A DNA stretch of 64,000 nt, taken from contig JBBAEU010000010.1 in the NCBI GenBank assembly GCA_041655765.1, positions 1 to 64,000 of the forward strand, read 5' to 3'. A model generated the notes under the pieces. It did no database searches. It was not told where the DNA came from and worked only from the letters and a program-made list of their open reading frames with translations. This DNA comes from Brumimicrobium sp041655765 (GTDB lineage Bacteria; Bacteroidota; Bacteroidia; Flavobacteriales_D; Crocinitomicaceae). Positions 9,489 through 18,770 of this stretch are shown here, piece after piece. The position numbers were made by a program, and so were the translations under genes. Positions within the stretch are counted from its first letter, which is position 1. Each line of letters starts with the position of its first letter.

Positions 9489-9929
9489 TTAATTTACATA
9501 CCGTATTTTAATGATTACTTCTTTATTACGATCAAGATAAAATTTAAAATCATCAAACTTGGGCTTACTCCAGCTTTTATGGTAATAATCTCCGAAGCCA
9601 AACCCTTCTACTGGCAAAAAAAATGAAAAATTCATTTCTGAATCGCTGTTTTCATCATCTAATAAAGCAATGCCATACGTTCCTTTTGGGATATTCTCAA
9701 TTCTATAGCTTAACTTATCATTTTTAACTGATGTTTTAGGGACATGATAAACCTTCCAAGGAGTTTCCGTTCTAAATGTTTTTTCGTCCTTGTAAACTTG
9801 AAGCTGAATTCTTCCTTTATTATTGCGAATATCAACAATTTCAATATCAATTGAGTGAGTTTGACCCAATGTTAATGTTGTAAGAAAAACGATAACCAAA
9901 AAGAATAAAACAGTTGCTGATTTGTTCAT
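9489..9929 (-). CDS. DUF2141 domain-containing exported protein
   Basis: A 146-residue exported protein with an N-terminal signal peptide (hydrophobic to about residue 22). The mature part matches the DUF2141 pattern: NNKGRIQLQVYKDEKTF early, the block IPKGTYGIALLDDENSDSEMN, then PVEGFGFG. The family is widespread in Bacteroidota and has a small beta-sandwich look; its function is not known. It lies 57 bp downstream of the Sco-like gene on the same strand. Confidence 0.85.
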   Translation of the reverse strand: MNKSATVLFFLVIVFLTTLTLGQTHSIDIEIVDIRNNKGRIQLQVYKDEKTFRTETPWKVYHVPKTSVKNDKLSYRIENIPKGTYGIALLDDENSDSEMNFSFFLPVEGFGFGDYYHKSWSKPKFDDFKFYLDRNKEVIIKIRYVN

Positions 9930-9986
9930 CTCAATAAATCACTTTTTAAAAGCCTATTAAATTCATTCAATCAAAGTAAAATTGTC

Positions 9987-10664
9987 TTACAAATCACCTG
10001 TTTCTCTCAGTAGCACATCAATATCATCCATTAATGTATTTACTTCTTCCGTGTTCGTTCCATCATAATAACCCCTGATACGCAATTTCTTGTCAACAAG
10101 GACAAAATTATTTGTGTGGATAAAATCTGAACCTGCATCACCCAAATTTTGTGCTTCTGCTGGTTTTAAAACAAAAAAAGATTTACGTGCAAGGCTGTAT
10201 AATTCTTCTTTGTCTCCAGTAAGAAACTCCCATTGTCCATCAATTGCCTCATGGTCTTCTGCATAAGCCTTCATGGTCGGAACATCATCAACTTCTGGGT
10301 CAACGGTAAAACTTAAAATCTTAACCTCGTCATTTCCTTTAAACCGCTCTTGAACACGACGCATTTCTTGATTCATAATTGGGCAAATGGAGCGACAAGT
10401 TGTAAAAAAATACTCAGCTACAAACACATTTCCTTTTACATCATCCAAAGTTACTTCTTTGCCATTTTGATTCAAAAAACTAAACTCGCCAATGTAATGT
10501 CCGACGCCTTTATTAATTAATTCCTCACTTACCATTTCTGATTTTACATCGTTGGGCTGAATAATAGGTAAAACCTTCTTATCAATCTGGGATTTTGTAT
10601 AAGTGAATGTTATTATTATGCCAATGGCAACAATAACTGTTGAAATAATGATTCCCTTTTTCAT
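9987..10664 (-). CDS. SCO1/SenC-family copper chaperone-like protein
   Basis: A 225-residue thioredoxin-fold protein anchored by one N-terminal membrane segment (residues 4-22). The copper-binding CxxxC motif is present as CRSICP, and the distal conserved His is in FIHTNNF, so all three metal ligands are there. Sco proteins insert copper in the CuA centre of cytochrome oxidase or act as periplasmic thiol oxidoreductases. No cytochrome oxidase gene lies in this window. It has its own promoter, divergent from paaZ. Confidence 0.92.
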   Translation of the reverse strand: MKKGIIISTVIVAIGIIITFTYTKSQIDKKVLPIIQPNDVKSEMVSEELINKGVGHYIGEFSFLNQNGKEVTLDDVKGNVFVAEYFFTTCRSICPIMNQEMRRVQERFKGNDEVKILSFTVDPEVDDVPTMKAYAEDHEAIDGQWEFLTGDKEELYSLARKSFFVLKPAEAQNLGDAGSDFIHTNNFVLVDKKLRIRGYYDGTNTEEVNTLMDDIDVLLRETGDL

Positions 10665-10683
10665 AGTCTGTCCTATTTACCTA

Positions 10684-10691
10684 CAAAGTTA
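10684..10691 (-). promoter_or_regulatory. Promoter for the Sco-like gene, -7 element
   Basis: On the minus strand TAACTTTG, a full match to TAnnTTTG, 19 nt before the ATG at 10664. Confidence 0.5.
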
Positions 10692-10723
10692 GGAATTTTT
10701 AGGCTCATTTCAGTAGAAAATAC

Positions 10724-10731
10724 TATCTTTA
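10724..10731 (+). promoter_or_regulatory. paaZ promoter, -7 element
   Basis: TATCTTTA, one base from TAnnTTTG, 37 nt before the paaZ ATG, back to back with the promoter of the Sco-like gene. Confidence 0.35.
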
Positions 10732-10768
10732 AACCACAATTTAAGAAAAATTTTAAAATTAAACAGCA

Positions 10769-12841
10769 ATGCAACGTTATACAAGTTATGTACAAGGTCA
10801 ATGGATGGATGGAGAAGGCACTGAATCTCAACTATTCAATGCTATTACGGGAGAATTAATAGGCGAAGTTTCAAGCAAAGGACTTGACTATGATGCAATT
10901 TTAAATTATGGGCGAACAAAAGGAGGAAAAGTTTTAAGAAAAATGAGTTTCCATGACCGTGGAAATATGTTAAAAGCACTTGCCTTATACTTATTAAAAA
11001 GAAAGGATAAATACTATCAAGTAAGTGCTTGGACAGGTGCAACACGTATCGACTCATGGATTGATATTGAAGGAGGAATTGGAAACTTATTTGCCAATGC
11101 TTCTCTGCGTCGTCAATTTCCTGATAAGCCATACTATGTAGATGGAGAGGCGGCTCCACTTTCTAAGAACGGAACATTTATCGGTCATCACATTATGGTT
11201 CCAAAAGAAGGTGTAGCTGTTCATATTAATGCTTTTAATTTCCCAGTTTGGGGAATGCTTGAAAAAATTGCGGTTAACCTTTTAGCGGGTGTTCCGGCAG
11301 TTGTAAAACCTTCAAGTGTTACTTCTTTCTTAACGCAAGTTGTTGTTGAAGATATTATAGAATCAGGAATTTTGCCAGAAGGATCTTTACAACTTGTGCT
11401 GGGTTCGGCACGAGATTTAGTGAATCACGTGAATCATTCTGACATCGTTACATTTACAGGAAGTGCGAGTACTGGACTAAAACTAAAGGCAAATCCAAAC
11501 ATTATCAATAATTCGGTTCCTTTCAACTTAGAGGCAGATTCTTTAAATGCCACAGTTCTTGGTACAAAAGCAGTTCCAGGAACACCTGAGTTTGACATTT
11601 TTATAAAAGAGGTTACCAAAGAAATGACGGTAAAAGCAGGACAAAAATGTACGGCAATTCGACGTATTTTTGCACCAAAAGACATTATTGAAGAAGTGCA
11701 GGAAGCTATTTCTCAACGATTAGCTAAAGTTGTAATTGGCGACCCTTCACAAGAAGGTGTTCGAATGGGTGCTTTGGCTTCGCTAGACCAAGTGAAAGCA
11801 GTTCGAGAAAGTGTTGAAACCCTGGCTCAATCCCAAGAAATTGTATATGGAGATTTGGATAATTTTGATGTTTTGGGTGCCGATAAAAACAAAGGAGCGT
11901 TCTTCTCGCCTATCTTATTTAGGAATGATAATCCTTTTACAAACGTCAGCGTACACGATATTGAAGCGTTTGGACCAGTTTCTACAATTATGCCTTATAA
12001 CGACATCGAAGAAGCAATAGAATTATCGAAATTAGGGAAAGGTTCTTTGGTTTCTTCAATTGTTACACCAGATGATCAAGAAGCGAAGGAATATGTAATT
12101 GGCGCAGCAAATATGCACGGTCGTATTTTGGCATTAAACGCTGAAAGTGCCAAAGAAAGCACTGGCCACGGCTCTCCAATGCCATTATTAACGCACGGAG
12201 GACCTGGAAGAGCAGGTGGTGGAGAAGAAATGGGAGGAAAACGTGGTGTAATGCATTACTTACAACGAACTTCTATTCAGGGCCATCCAACAACAATTAC
12301 GGCAATTACAGGTGTTTACCAACAAGGAGCAAAAGGAAACATTTTAGAGGAACATCCTTTTAAAAAGCACTTTGAAGAAATTCAAGTGGGTGACCAATTA
12401 ATTACCGAAAGTAGAGAAATCACAGCAGAAGATATCGACCAATTTGCTGCATTAACAGGAGATAATTTTTACGCCCATAAAAGAGAAACAAATTTTGAAG
12501 GAACGATGTTCGAAGAACAAGTTGCACATGGTTATTTCTTAATGAGTGCCGCAGCTGGATTGTTTGTTGACAGTTACGAAATGAATCCTGTTTTATTAAA
12601 TTACGGTATTGATAATTTACGCTTTACCAAACCCATTTACGCAGGTGCAAAAATGCACATTCGTTTTACTTGTCAAGAAAAAATGAGAACGGACGTTACA
12701 CCAAAAGAAGACGATCCAAGAACAAAAATTCAACGAGGAATTGTCAAATGGATGGTCGAAATGTTAGATGATACAGAAGAACCATTGGTAGGAATTGCTA
12801 CAATTTTAACAATGGTAAAGAAAAAGGATCAGACAGTTTAA
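10769..12841 (+). CDS. paaZ: PaaZ: oxepin-CoA hydrolase / semialdehyde dehydrogenase
   Basis: A 690-residue two-domain protein with full PaaZ architecture. Residues 1-520 form an aldehyde dehydrogenase with general base E255 (NLEADSLN) and nucleophile C294 (AGQKCTAIRR). Residues 535-690 form a MaoC-type hotdog hydratase with D565 and H570 in LTGDNFYAHK. In phenylacetate degradation the hydratase opens the oxepin-CoA ring and the dehydrogenase oxidises the semialdehyde. Both active sites look intact. No other paa gene is in the window, so the pathway must be encoded elsewhere or the enzyme serves another CoA semialdehyde. cysS follows 21 bp later. Confidence 0.95.
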   Translation: MQRYTSYVQGQWMDGEGTESQLFNAITGELIGEVSSKGLDYDAILNYGRTKGGKVLRKMSFHDRGNMLKALALYLLKRKDKYYQVSAWTGATRIDSWIDIEGGIGNLFANASLRRQFPDKPYYVDGEAAPLSKNGTFIGHHIMVPKEGVAVHINAFNFPVWGMLEKIAVNLLAGVPAVVKPSSVTSFLTQVVVEDIIESGILPEGSLQLVLGSARDLVNHVNHSDIVTFTGSASTGLKLKANPNIINNSVPFNLEADSLNATVLGTKAVPGTPEFDIFIKEVTKEMTVKAGQKCTAIRRIFAPKDIIEEVQEAISQRLAKVVIGDPSQEGVRMGALASLDQVKAVRESVETLAQSQEIVYGDLDNFDVLGADKNKGAFFSPILFRNDNPFTNVSVHDIEAFGPVSTIMPYNDIEEAIELSKLGKGSLVSSIVTPDDQEAKEYVIGAANMHGRILALNAESAKESTGHGSPMPLLTHGGPGRAGGGEEMGGKRGVMHYLQRTSIQGHPTTITAITGVYQQGAKGNILEEHPFKKHFEEIQVGDQLITESREITAEDIDQFAALTGDNFYAHKRETNFEGTMFEEQVAHGYFLMSAAAGLFVDSYEMNPVLLNYGIDNLRFTKPIYAGAKMHIRFTCQEKMRTDVTPKEDDPRTKIQRGIVKWMVEMLDDTEEPLVGIATILTMVKKKDQTV

Positions 12842-12862
12842 TAATACGTAATTATAATCTCA

Positions 12863-14350
12863 ATGACAAAAATAAAATATCCAAATAACGAATTAAGAAT
12901 AACCAACAGTCTGTCGGGAGAAAAAGAGGTTTTTAAACCAATTCTTGAAGGATTCGTTGGATTATATGTTTGTGGACCAACAGTGTATAGCTCTGTTCAC
13001 TTAGGAAACTGTCGAACTTTTATTTCCTTCGATGTTATTTATCGTTATTTATTGCATTTGGGTTATAAAGTCAGATATATCCGCAACATTACCGATGCTG
13101 GACATTTAGAAAATGATGCCGATGAAGGCGAAGATAAAATTGCGAAAAAAGCTCGTTTAGAACAGATAGAACCCATGGAAGTTGTGCAACGATATACCGT
13201 TGACTTTCACACTGTTTTACAAAAATTCAACAACTTACCCCCAAGCATTGAGCCAACTGCAACAGGACATGTCATCGAACAAATTGAAATGATTAAAGAA
13301 ATCATTGAAAATGGATATGCATACGTAACTAATGGTTCCGTGTATTTCGATGTTGAAAAATACAATGAAAAATATAATTATGGCATCCTTTCGAAACGCA
13401 AAATTGAAGATTTAATTTCTGGAACAAGGGAATTAGATGGACAAGGGGAAAAGCGTTCTCCGCTCGACTTTGCATTGTGGAAAAATGCAAAACCTGAGCA
13501 CATCATGCGCTGGCCATCACCTTGGGGAGTTGGATTTCCTGGCTGGCATTTGGAATGCTCTGTGATGAGTACAAAATATCTGGGAGAGACTTTCGATATT
13601 CACGGTGGAGGAATGGATTTGAAGTTTCCACATCACGAATGTGAGATTGCGCAAGGAACTTCGGCAAACAACCAAAATCCAGTAAATTACTGGATGCACA
13701 CCAACATGTTGACCTTAAACGGGAAAAAAATGAGCAAATCTACAGGAAACACATTGCTTCCAGAGGAATTGTTTTCAGGACAAAATGATATTTTAGGAAA
13801 ACCTTATCATCCAATTGTTGTGCGTTTCTTTATGATGCAAGCCCATTATGCAAGTGTTTTAGACTTCAGTGCGCAAGCTTTGGACGCAGCCGAAAAAGGA
13901 TTTATCCGCTTGATGGACGCTGTCAATGATATTCAACATCTTCCTATAGAAAAAGAATCTACAACGGATGTAAAAGCACTCGTTCAGCAGTTTTATGATG
14001 CGATGAACGACGATTTTAACACGCCGATTTTGGTTTCTCATTTATTTGAAGCAGCTAAGTTGATTAATCTCGTAAAAGATAGAAAACAAAACATTTCAGA
14101 AGGTGATAAAAAATTGCTTGAAACCGAAATGAATACTTTTATTTTTGATGTTTTAGGACTTAAAAAACTAGCGGAAACCAAAGAAGATAATAAAAGTTTA
14201 GATATTGTTATGGAGTTAGTTCTAGACATGCGTCAAAAAGCAAGAGAAAATAAAGATTGGACAACAGCCGATGCGATTCGTGATAAATTAAATGAAGCAA
14301 ACATTATCGTCAAAGACGGAAAAGACGGTGCAACATGGAAAATTCAATAA
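12863..14350 (+). CDS. cysS: cysteine--tRNA ligase
   Basis: A 495-residue class I aminoacyl-tRNA synthetase of usual length. The zinc-site cysteine is in CGPTVYSSVHLGN; the HIGH-like motif reads HLGN rather than the more common HIGN. GWHLECSVMS supplies the second Cys, HGGGMDLKFPHHECE the His and Glu ligands, and KKMSKSTGN is the KMSKS loop. A C-terminal helical tRNA-binding region follows. It is placed directly after paaZ and probably shares its transcript. Confidence 0.97.
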   Translation: MTKIKYPNNELRITNSLSGEKEVFKPILEGFVGLYVCGPTVYSSVHLGNCRTFISFDVIYRYLLHLGYKVRYIRNITDAGHLENDADEGEDKIAKKARLEQIEPMEVVQRYTVDFHTVLQKFNNLPPSIEPTATGHVIEQIEMIKEIIENGYAYVTNGSVYFDVEKYNEKYNYGILSKRKIEDLISGTRELDGQGEKRSPLDFALWKNAKPEHIMRWPSPWGVGFPGWHLECSVMSTKYLGETFDIHGGGMDLKFPHHECEIAQGTSANNQNPVNYWMHTNMLTLNGKKMSKSTGNTLLPEELFSGQNDILGKPYHPIVVRFFMMQAHYASVLDFSAQALDAAEKGFIRLMDAVNDIQHLPIEKESTTDVKALVQQFYDAMNDDFNTPILVSHLFEAAKLINLVKDRKQNISEGDKKLLETEMNTFIFDVLGLKKLAETKEDNKSLDIVMELVLDMRQKARENKDWTTADAIRDKLNEANIIVKDGKDGATWKIQ

Positions 14351-14393
14351 TCGAAATTCCAAAAAGTAAAAAACTGATTTATCGCTGAAAGTT

Positions 14394-15245
14394 TTACCAA
14401 GTTGGACAAGATGCACAATTATTCTTTGGATTGGCAAAAATTGAAAATCCAACACTTAGTGTAGGCGACAAAAACAAAGCAGATTGTTTCCCAATGGTTT
14501 CACCATTTTGAGATAATTTGATGTTATTTTGGTGCAAAACTCCACTGTTCAACCCCACTTGTAAGAAAACGTATTGATAGAAATCAAAGCGAACACCCAA
14601 ATCTAGCATAACTGCCAAACCACTTACAGAAGTTAAATCTTTTGTCGTAGAACCATTATATGTGTAATCTGCCTTCGTATGAATCAACCCAAAACGAAGT
14701 CCATAAAGTGTGTGAATTGCAAACTCTGCACCCTTTGTCCTTCCTAGCATATCGTTACGTTGAACGCCGAGTGAAAAAACATTCATCCCATAGCGTTGAG
14801 AAATTCTAAAATCGTTGGTGTTGCCGAGAATTGTTTGGTTAGTTTCTCCAGAGAAAGCGGCATGATTTCCTGGTGCAAAAACACCACTTAGTTGGGTTTC
14901 CTGTCCCAATTTAAAAAATGTATTATATCTATCCCAACTGCCTGTAATCGACCAATGATTAGCTACAAAATAGCCGATTTTTGCACTAAACTGAGGTGAA
15001 GAACTGGAAAAATAAGCCCCCATTTTTTTTTCTTCTAAGTTGTCAGATAGTTCAACTTTTTGTAAGGTATAATTATATGCAGATGATTTTACATCGACAT
15101 CTGTCGGTAAATAACCACTTCTGTTGTATCCAAACTGTAGGTATAAAGTCCCATTTCCATGAGTGTTTAATTTGGTTTTTCTTTGTGCCAATACGGGACT
15201 ACAAAGTCCAACAAAAATCAATATAATAAAAATCGTATTTTTCAA
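14394..15245 (-). CDS. Outer-membrane beta-barrel protein, unknown function
   Basis: A 283-residue exported protein with a signal peptide (MKNTIFIILIFVGLCSPVLA-Q). Repeated amphipathic strands, many Tyr/Gly and a terminal Trp support an outer-membrane barrel. Unusually for a barrel it ends in NNCASCPTW, so two Cys sit next to the C-terminus and could form a disulphide or bind metal. It converges on cysS with 43 bp between stops. Upstream on the same strand is the polymerase delta' gene, 12 bp away, so both may be one transcript. No specific function can be named. Confidence 0.65.
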   Translation of the reverse strand: MKNTIFIILIFVGLCSPVLAQRKTKLNTHGNGTLYLQFGYNRSGYLPTDVDVKSSAYNYTLQKVELSDNLEEKKMGAYFSSSSPQFSAKIGYFVANHWSITGSWDRYNTFFKLGQETQLSGVFAPGNHAAFSGETNQTILGNTNDFRISQRYGMNVFSLGVQRNDMLGRTKGAEFAIHTLYGLRFGLIHTKADYTYNGSTTKDLTSVSGLAVMLDLGVRFDFYQYVFLQVGLNSGVLHQNNIKLSQNGETIGKQSALFLSPTLSVGFSIFANPKNNCASCPTW

Positions 15246-15257
15246 ATTTGATAAATT

Positions 15258-16376
15258 TTAAGCCCTTCGGATATAACGCATCACTTCAAATGTGATGTTG
15301 GTAAACAACAATTTTCCATTTGCATTTCTTTCAATGCTATAATGTGCTTCACTAAATAACTTATTAAATGCTAAAATGTTGTTTCCTGTAATAAATCGCG
15401 CAAAGTTTTTTAGAAAATCCTCTTCTCCCTGTGAAGCGTTCACCAACTTTCCTTCGGTATAATTTGTCATCAAACTCTGCCTCATCATGTGAAGTCCATA
15501 TTTTAAAAAATGTTTTTGTTCTTCTCGCCCCAACTGTGAAACTTTTGTTGCCCAATCAAGCATTGAAATCACATCTTTTTTATAACAATTCCGCATTAAA
15601 TCAACGAACATTAAAAAATTTTCATTTTCTGTTTTCCCACTGTCTATCAACTCTAATGCTACACCTAAATCCCCTTCAGAGCGAGAGATGATGCTTTCCA
15701 TTAAATCTTGAGAAAAATCACCTCTTTCTTGCAAAAACCCTTTCATTTCATCAGGTTGAATGCGGGGAACTTTGGTGATTTGTGTTCTGCTTAAAATTGT
15801 AGTTAAAATTTTATCCTCAGATTCAGCAAGTAAAAAAAACACAGTGTCTTTGGGAGGCTCTTCAATTATTTTTAAAAGTTTATTAGCACAAGTTTGATTC
15901 ATTTCTTCCGCCATCCAAATAACACTAACTTTGTGCCCACCTTGAAACGACTTTAACGTCAATTTCTTTAAAATTTGTTCACTTTGATGAACAGAAATAA
16001 TCGGTTTTCTGCCTTTATCGTCTGAAAAATTTATCCAATCATTCAGGTTTGAATAAGGGTTTTTCAAAATCATTTCTTTCCAAAGCGGAAAATGTGGATC
16101 AGAAATATTGGTTTCAGCTTGTACTGTTGGAAAAGTAAAGTGTACATCAGGGTGCTCTAGCTTTTCCATCATTCTACACGAGTTACATTCTCCACAACTG
16201 TCTATTTCTTGTTTGTTTTCACATAATAAATATTGGATAGCTGCAAGCGTTAAAGACAATCCTCCATGACCCGCATTTCCCAATAACAAATGCGCATGCG
16301 ACAACTTACTGTCATAAATATCAGATAAAAATTTTTGCTTTATAAGCGTTTGTCCAACTACATGATTAAAAAACAT
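15258..16376 (-). CDS. holB: DNA polymerase III subunit delta' (HolB-like)
   Basis: A 372-residue clamp-loader AAA+ protein. The N-terminal VVGQTLIKQKF and SHAHLLLGNAGHGG match delta' proteins. The P-loop position reads GNAGHGGLS, without the usual Lys, as expected for a subunit that does not hydrolyse ATP. A zinc-binding cluster CENKQEIDSCGECNSC follows, then HPDVHFTFP and IIEEPPKDTVFFLL. Delta' helps load the sliding clamp at the replication fork. A near-consensus -7 element (TATCTTTC, minus strand, 16381-16388) ends only 4 nt before the start codon. Confidence 0.88.
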   Translation of the reverse strand: MFFNHVVGQTLIKQKFLSDIYDSKLSHAHLLLGNAGHGGLSLTLAAIQYLLCENKQEIDSCGECNSCRMMEKLEHPDVHFTFPTVQAETNISDPHFPLWKEMILKNPYSNLNDWINFSDDKGRKPIISVHQSEQILKKLTLKSFQGGHKVSVIWMAEEMNQTCANKLLKIIEEPPKDTVFFLLAESEDKILTTILSRTQITKVPRIQPDEMKGFLQERGDFSQDLMESIISRSEGDLGVALELIDSGKTENENFLMFVDLMRNCYKKDVISMLDWATKVSQLGREEQKHFLKYGLHMMRQSLMTNYTEGKLVNASQGEEDFLKNFARFITGNNILAFNKLFSEAHYSIERNANGKLLFTNITFEVMRYIRRA

Positions 16377-16569
16377 AGGCGAAAGATAAGGATATTTTAT
16401 TTTTTAGGCTAATAGAGTGGTGAATGTTTTTTTAAATTGCAATAGAATGATAAATAATTTACAAATTTATTTACATTAACGAATAAAAATAGTATAATTG
16501 TAAATGATAAAACATCAAAAGGCATAAAATTCGTTTTGTTTTTGCCTAAAAAAATTAAAATAAACAATT

Positions 16570-17826
16570 ATGAAAAGAAGTAAGAATGAATTAATGACCT
16601 ACTTGATTATGGGAATGTTTTTAGTGCCAACAACAACTACTTTGGCTAATAATAACACCATTACTATTGTTGATAACCAAACAAATTCGGCAACCATTAC
16701 CATAAATATTAGCTATTTAGGAGCAGCAGAGCAAGGCGTTTCAGTTTCAATCCTTAAAGATAACAACGTTGTTGTGAGTGCAGTAAGTGACGCAAAAGGT
16801 GTTGCTGTGCTTAGTGTTGACAATACAAATTTAGGAGGTGTTTCTTTACGATTAGAAAAAGCAGGATACCAAACACAAATTTTAACAGGTTTATATGTGA
16901 GAGATGGCGCTAAGTATTCTTTCTCACTTGTAAAAGGAGAAGGTGTGGTTGAAACTGAATTGTCAACTTCAGTAACTAAAATTGAAGATAAATCTCAAGC
17001 CAACTTAGATAAAATAGCTGAACAAGAAGCAAAAGCAGCAGCAGACGCAGAAAAGGCAGCCGCAAGAGCTGAGTCTGCAAGAGCAAGCGCTGAAAAACAA
17101 ACTCAAAAGACTGCTGAAGCAGAGGAGGCGAGAAAGTTGGCAGAAGAAAAAGCGACAGCAGCACAAGCAAAAACAGAAGAGGCGCAAAAAAAAGCTGAAG
17201 AGCTTGAGTCTCAACTAAGAAACACTGAGGAAGAAGCTGCGGCAAGAGCAGAGCAAGCTAAACAAAGAGAAGCTTTGTTAAGTGACCTAGAAAAACAACA
17301 AGCTGAAGAACAAGCTAAAAAAGATGCTGAAAGAGCTAAAAAAGATGCTGAAAAAGATGCAAAAGCAGCTGAAAAAGAAGCTAAGAAACGTGCCGCAGAG
17401 CAAGAAGCTGAAGCAAAGGCAAAAGTAGCTGAACAAAAACAAGCTGCGAAAGATGCAAAAGAAGAAGCAAAGGAAGCAAAAGCACAAGCAAAAGCCGAGA
17501 AAAAAGCAGCGAAAGAGGCTAAAAAGGCTAAGAAAGCAGCAGAAAAAGCTGCAAAAGCAGCTGCGAAGGAAGCAAAAGCAAACGAAAAATACACAAAGAG
17601 TCTTGCGAAATTGGTAAAAAAACAAGATAAATTGGCTTCCCAAAGAGCTAAAATCCAAAAATCACAAGAAAAGCTAGATAAAAAAATCCAAAAGCAAAAA
17701 ATTGACGTTACAAAAGCAAAAGAGGAACAATTGAAGATTGATAGTAAAAACAACAAATTAGACCAAAAGGTTAACAGTCTTCAACAAGATATCCAAAAAC
17801 TTAAAAAGAAATACGGCAAAGAATAA
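16570..17826 (+). CDS. Exported Ala/Lys/Glu-rich coiled-coil protein, unknown function
   Basis: A 418-residue protein not assignable to a named family. A signal peptide (to about LANN, residue 28) is followed by one Ig-like carboxypeptidase-regulatory type domain (about residues 40-125, VSVSILKDNNVVVSAVSDAKG and GYQTQILTGLY). From about residue 140 to the end it is one long helix-forming stretch of Ala, Lys, Glu and Gln, including AKKAKKAAEKAAKAA-type repeats, resembling the TolA stalk in composition. It should be a periplasmic or surface rod. A near-consensus -7 element (TATAATTG, 16493-16500) lies 70 bp upstream, and a strong terminator follows, so it is a single-gene transcript. Large open frames antisense to the coil are composition artefacts. 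Confidence 0.7.
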   Translation: MKRSKNELMTYLIMGMFLVPTTTTLANNNTITIVDNQTNSATITINISYLGAAEQGVSVSILKDNNVVVSAVSDAKGVAVLSVDNTNLGGVSLRLEKAGYQTQILTGLYVRDGAKYSFSLVKGEGVVETELSTSVTKIEDKSQANLDKIAEQEAKAAADAEKAAARAESARASAEKQTQKTAEAEEARKLAEEKATAAQAKTEEAQKKAEELESQLRNTEEEAAARAEQAKQREALLSDLEKQQAEEQAKKDAERAKKDAEKDAKAAEKEAKKRAAEQEAEAKAKVAEQKQAAKDAKEEAKEAKAQAKAEKKAAKEAKKAKKAAEKAAKAAAKEAKANEKYTKSLAKLVKKQDKLASQRAKIQKSQEKLDKKIQKQKIDVTKAKEEQLKIDSKNNKLDQKVNSLQQDIQKLKKKYGKE

Positions 17827-17860
17827 AAAAGTAGCTTCGCAGATATTTCGACAAAGCTGA

Positions 17861-17914
17861 AAAAGGTGGCTTCGAGACCTTCTGATAAATCAGAATCCTC
17901 AGCCACTTTTTTTT
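17861..17914 (+). terminator. Strong Rho-independent terminator after the coiled-coil gene
   Basis: The outer arms AAAAGGTGGCT and AGCCACTTTT pair with one G-T wobble and are followed by a T-run (17907-17914). Between them sits a second perfect small hairpin, TTCTGA-TAAA-TCAGAA (17880-17895). It lies 35 bp after the stop codon. Confidence 0.8.
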
Positions 17915-18043
17915 GTTGAAATCATTAAAATAAAATGAAGTTAAAATACAGCTTTTCTAAGCAAGCAGTAGTTCATTTTCACCTTTCTTATCTAAACCAA
18001 TTCTAAATTAACCCCAATTCATCCAAATGTATTTAACAAATCT

Positions 18044-18051
18044 TATATTTG
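18044..18051 (+). promoter_or_regulatory. sdhCAB promoter, -7 element
   Basis: TATATTTG is a full match to TAnnTTTG and lies 25 nt before the sdhC ATG. Confidence 0.55.
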
Positions 18052-18076
18052 TTTTATTCTAATATTAAATTCAATT

Positions 18077-18748
18077 ATGAGTAACTCAGGTTTATTTAAA
18101 TCATCAATAGGGCGAAAATTTGCAATGGCCCTATCCGCAATTTTTTTAATGATTTTTTTACTTCAACACTTAGCCATTAATATAACGGCGGTGTTTAGTG
18201 AAGATGTATTCAATAGTTTATCACATTTTATGGGTACAAACCCGCTGGTACAATTTGTGGCACAGCCCATTTTAATTTTTGCTGTTGTTTTCCATTTTAT
18301 GATGGGGTTGTACTTAGAAAGAAAAAATAAATCTGCTCGGCCAATTGCCTACGCAAAGTTTAATGGAAACGCAAACTCTTCTTGGGTGTCAAGAAATATG
18401 GGCATAACAGGGTTGGTTATTTTGGCTTTTTTAGTACTTCATATTATCGACTTTTTTATTCCAGAGATGGACTATAAGTACGTACAAGGGAACTTTGGAG
18501 GAGGAGAAAACAGGTATTACGAGCATCTTTTAGATAAGTTTAGTAACATAGGACGTGTAATCGCATACATTGTTGCTTTTGTTCTCTTATCATTACATTT
18601 AATGCATGGCTTTGGTTCTGCTTTCCAATCTATAGGACAAAACAATAAGTATATAAACAGAAAAATGAAATTCGGGATATATTTTGCAGTTCTAGTTCCG
18701 CTTGGGTTCATTTTTACAGCAATCGCACTTTATATTAAAACCATATAA
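18077..18748 (+). CDS. sdhC: succinate dehydrogenase cytochrome b subunit
   Basis: A 223-residue membrane protein with five predicted membrane helices, the size and pattern of the single-subunit (type B) cytochrome b anchor found with Bacteroidota succinate dehydrogenases. Haem-ligand His candidates lie in LLQHLAIN, FHFMMGLYLE, VLHIIDFF and LHLMHGFGSAFQ. It anchors SdhA/SdhB and passes electrons to menaquinone. It is the first gene of sdhCAB, with 22 bp to sdhA. Confidence 0.93.
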   Translation: MSNSGLFKSSIGRKFAMALSAIFLMIFLLQHLAINITAVFSEDVFNSLSHFMGTNPLVQFVAQPILIFAVVFHFMMGLYLERKNKSARPIAYAKFNGNANSSWVSRNMGITGLVILAFLVLHIIDFFIPEMDYKYVQGNFGGGENRYYEHLLDKFSNIGRVIAYIVAFVLLSLHLMHGFGSAFQSIGQNNKYINRKMKFGIYFAVLVPLGFIFTAIALYIKTI

Positions 18749-18770
18749 GATTATATAATACAACAAAATT

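Noticed and set aside
14335..14388. A 17-codon plus-strand frame overlapping the cysS end
   Set aside because: Too short, overlaps cysS, no recognisable product; no evidence that it is a gene remnant.
15258..16376. Missing P-loop Lys in the clamp-loader protein as a possible inactivating mutation
   Set aside because: Delta' subunits normally lack a working Walker A, and the zinc cluster and other motifs are intact.
17211..17756. Long Phe/Ala/Ser-rich open frame antisense to the coiled-coil gene
   Set aside because: Absence of stops comes from the Ala/Lys/Glu codons on the coding strand; the antisense protein has biased composition and no start signals.
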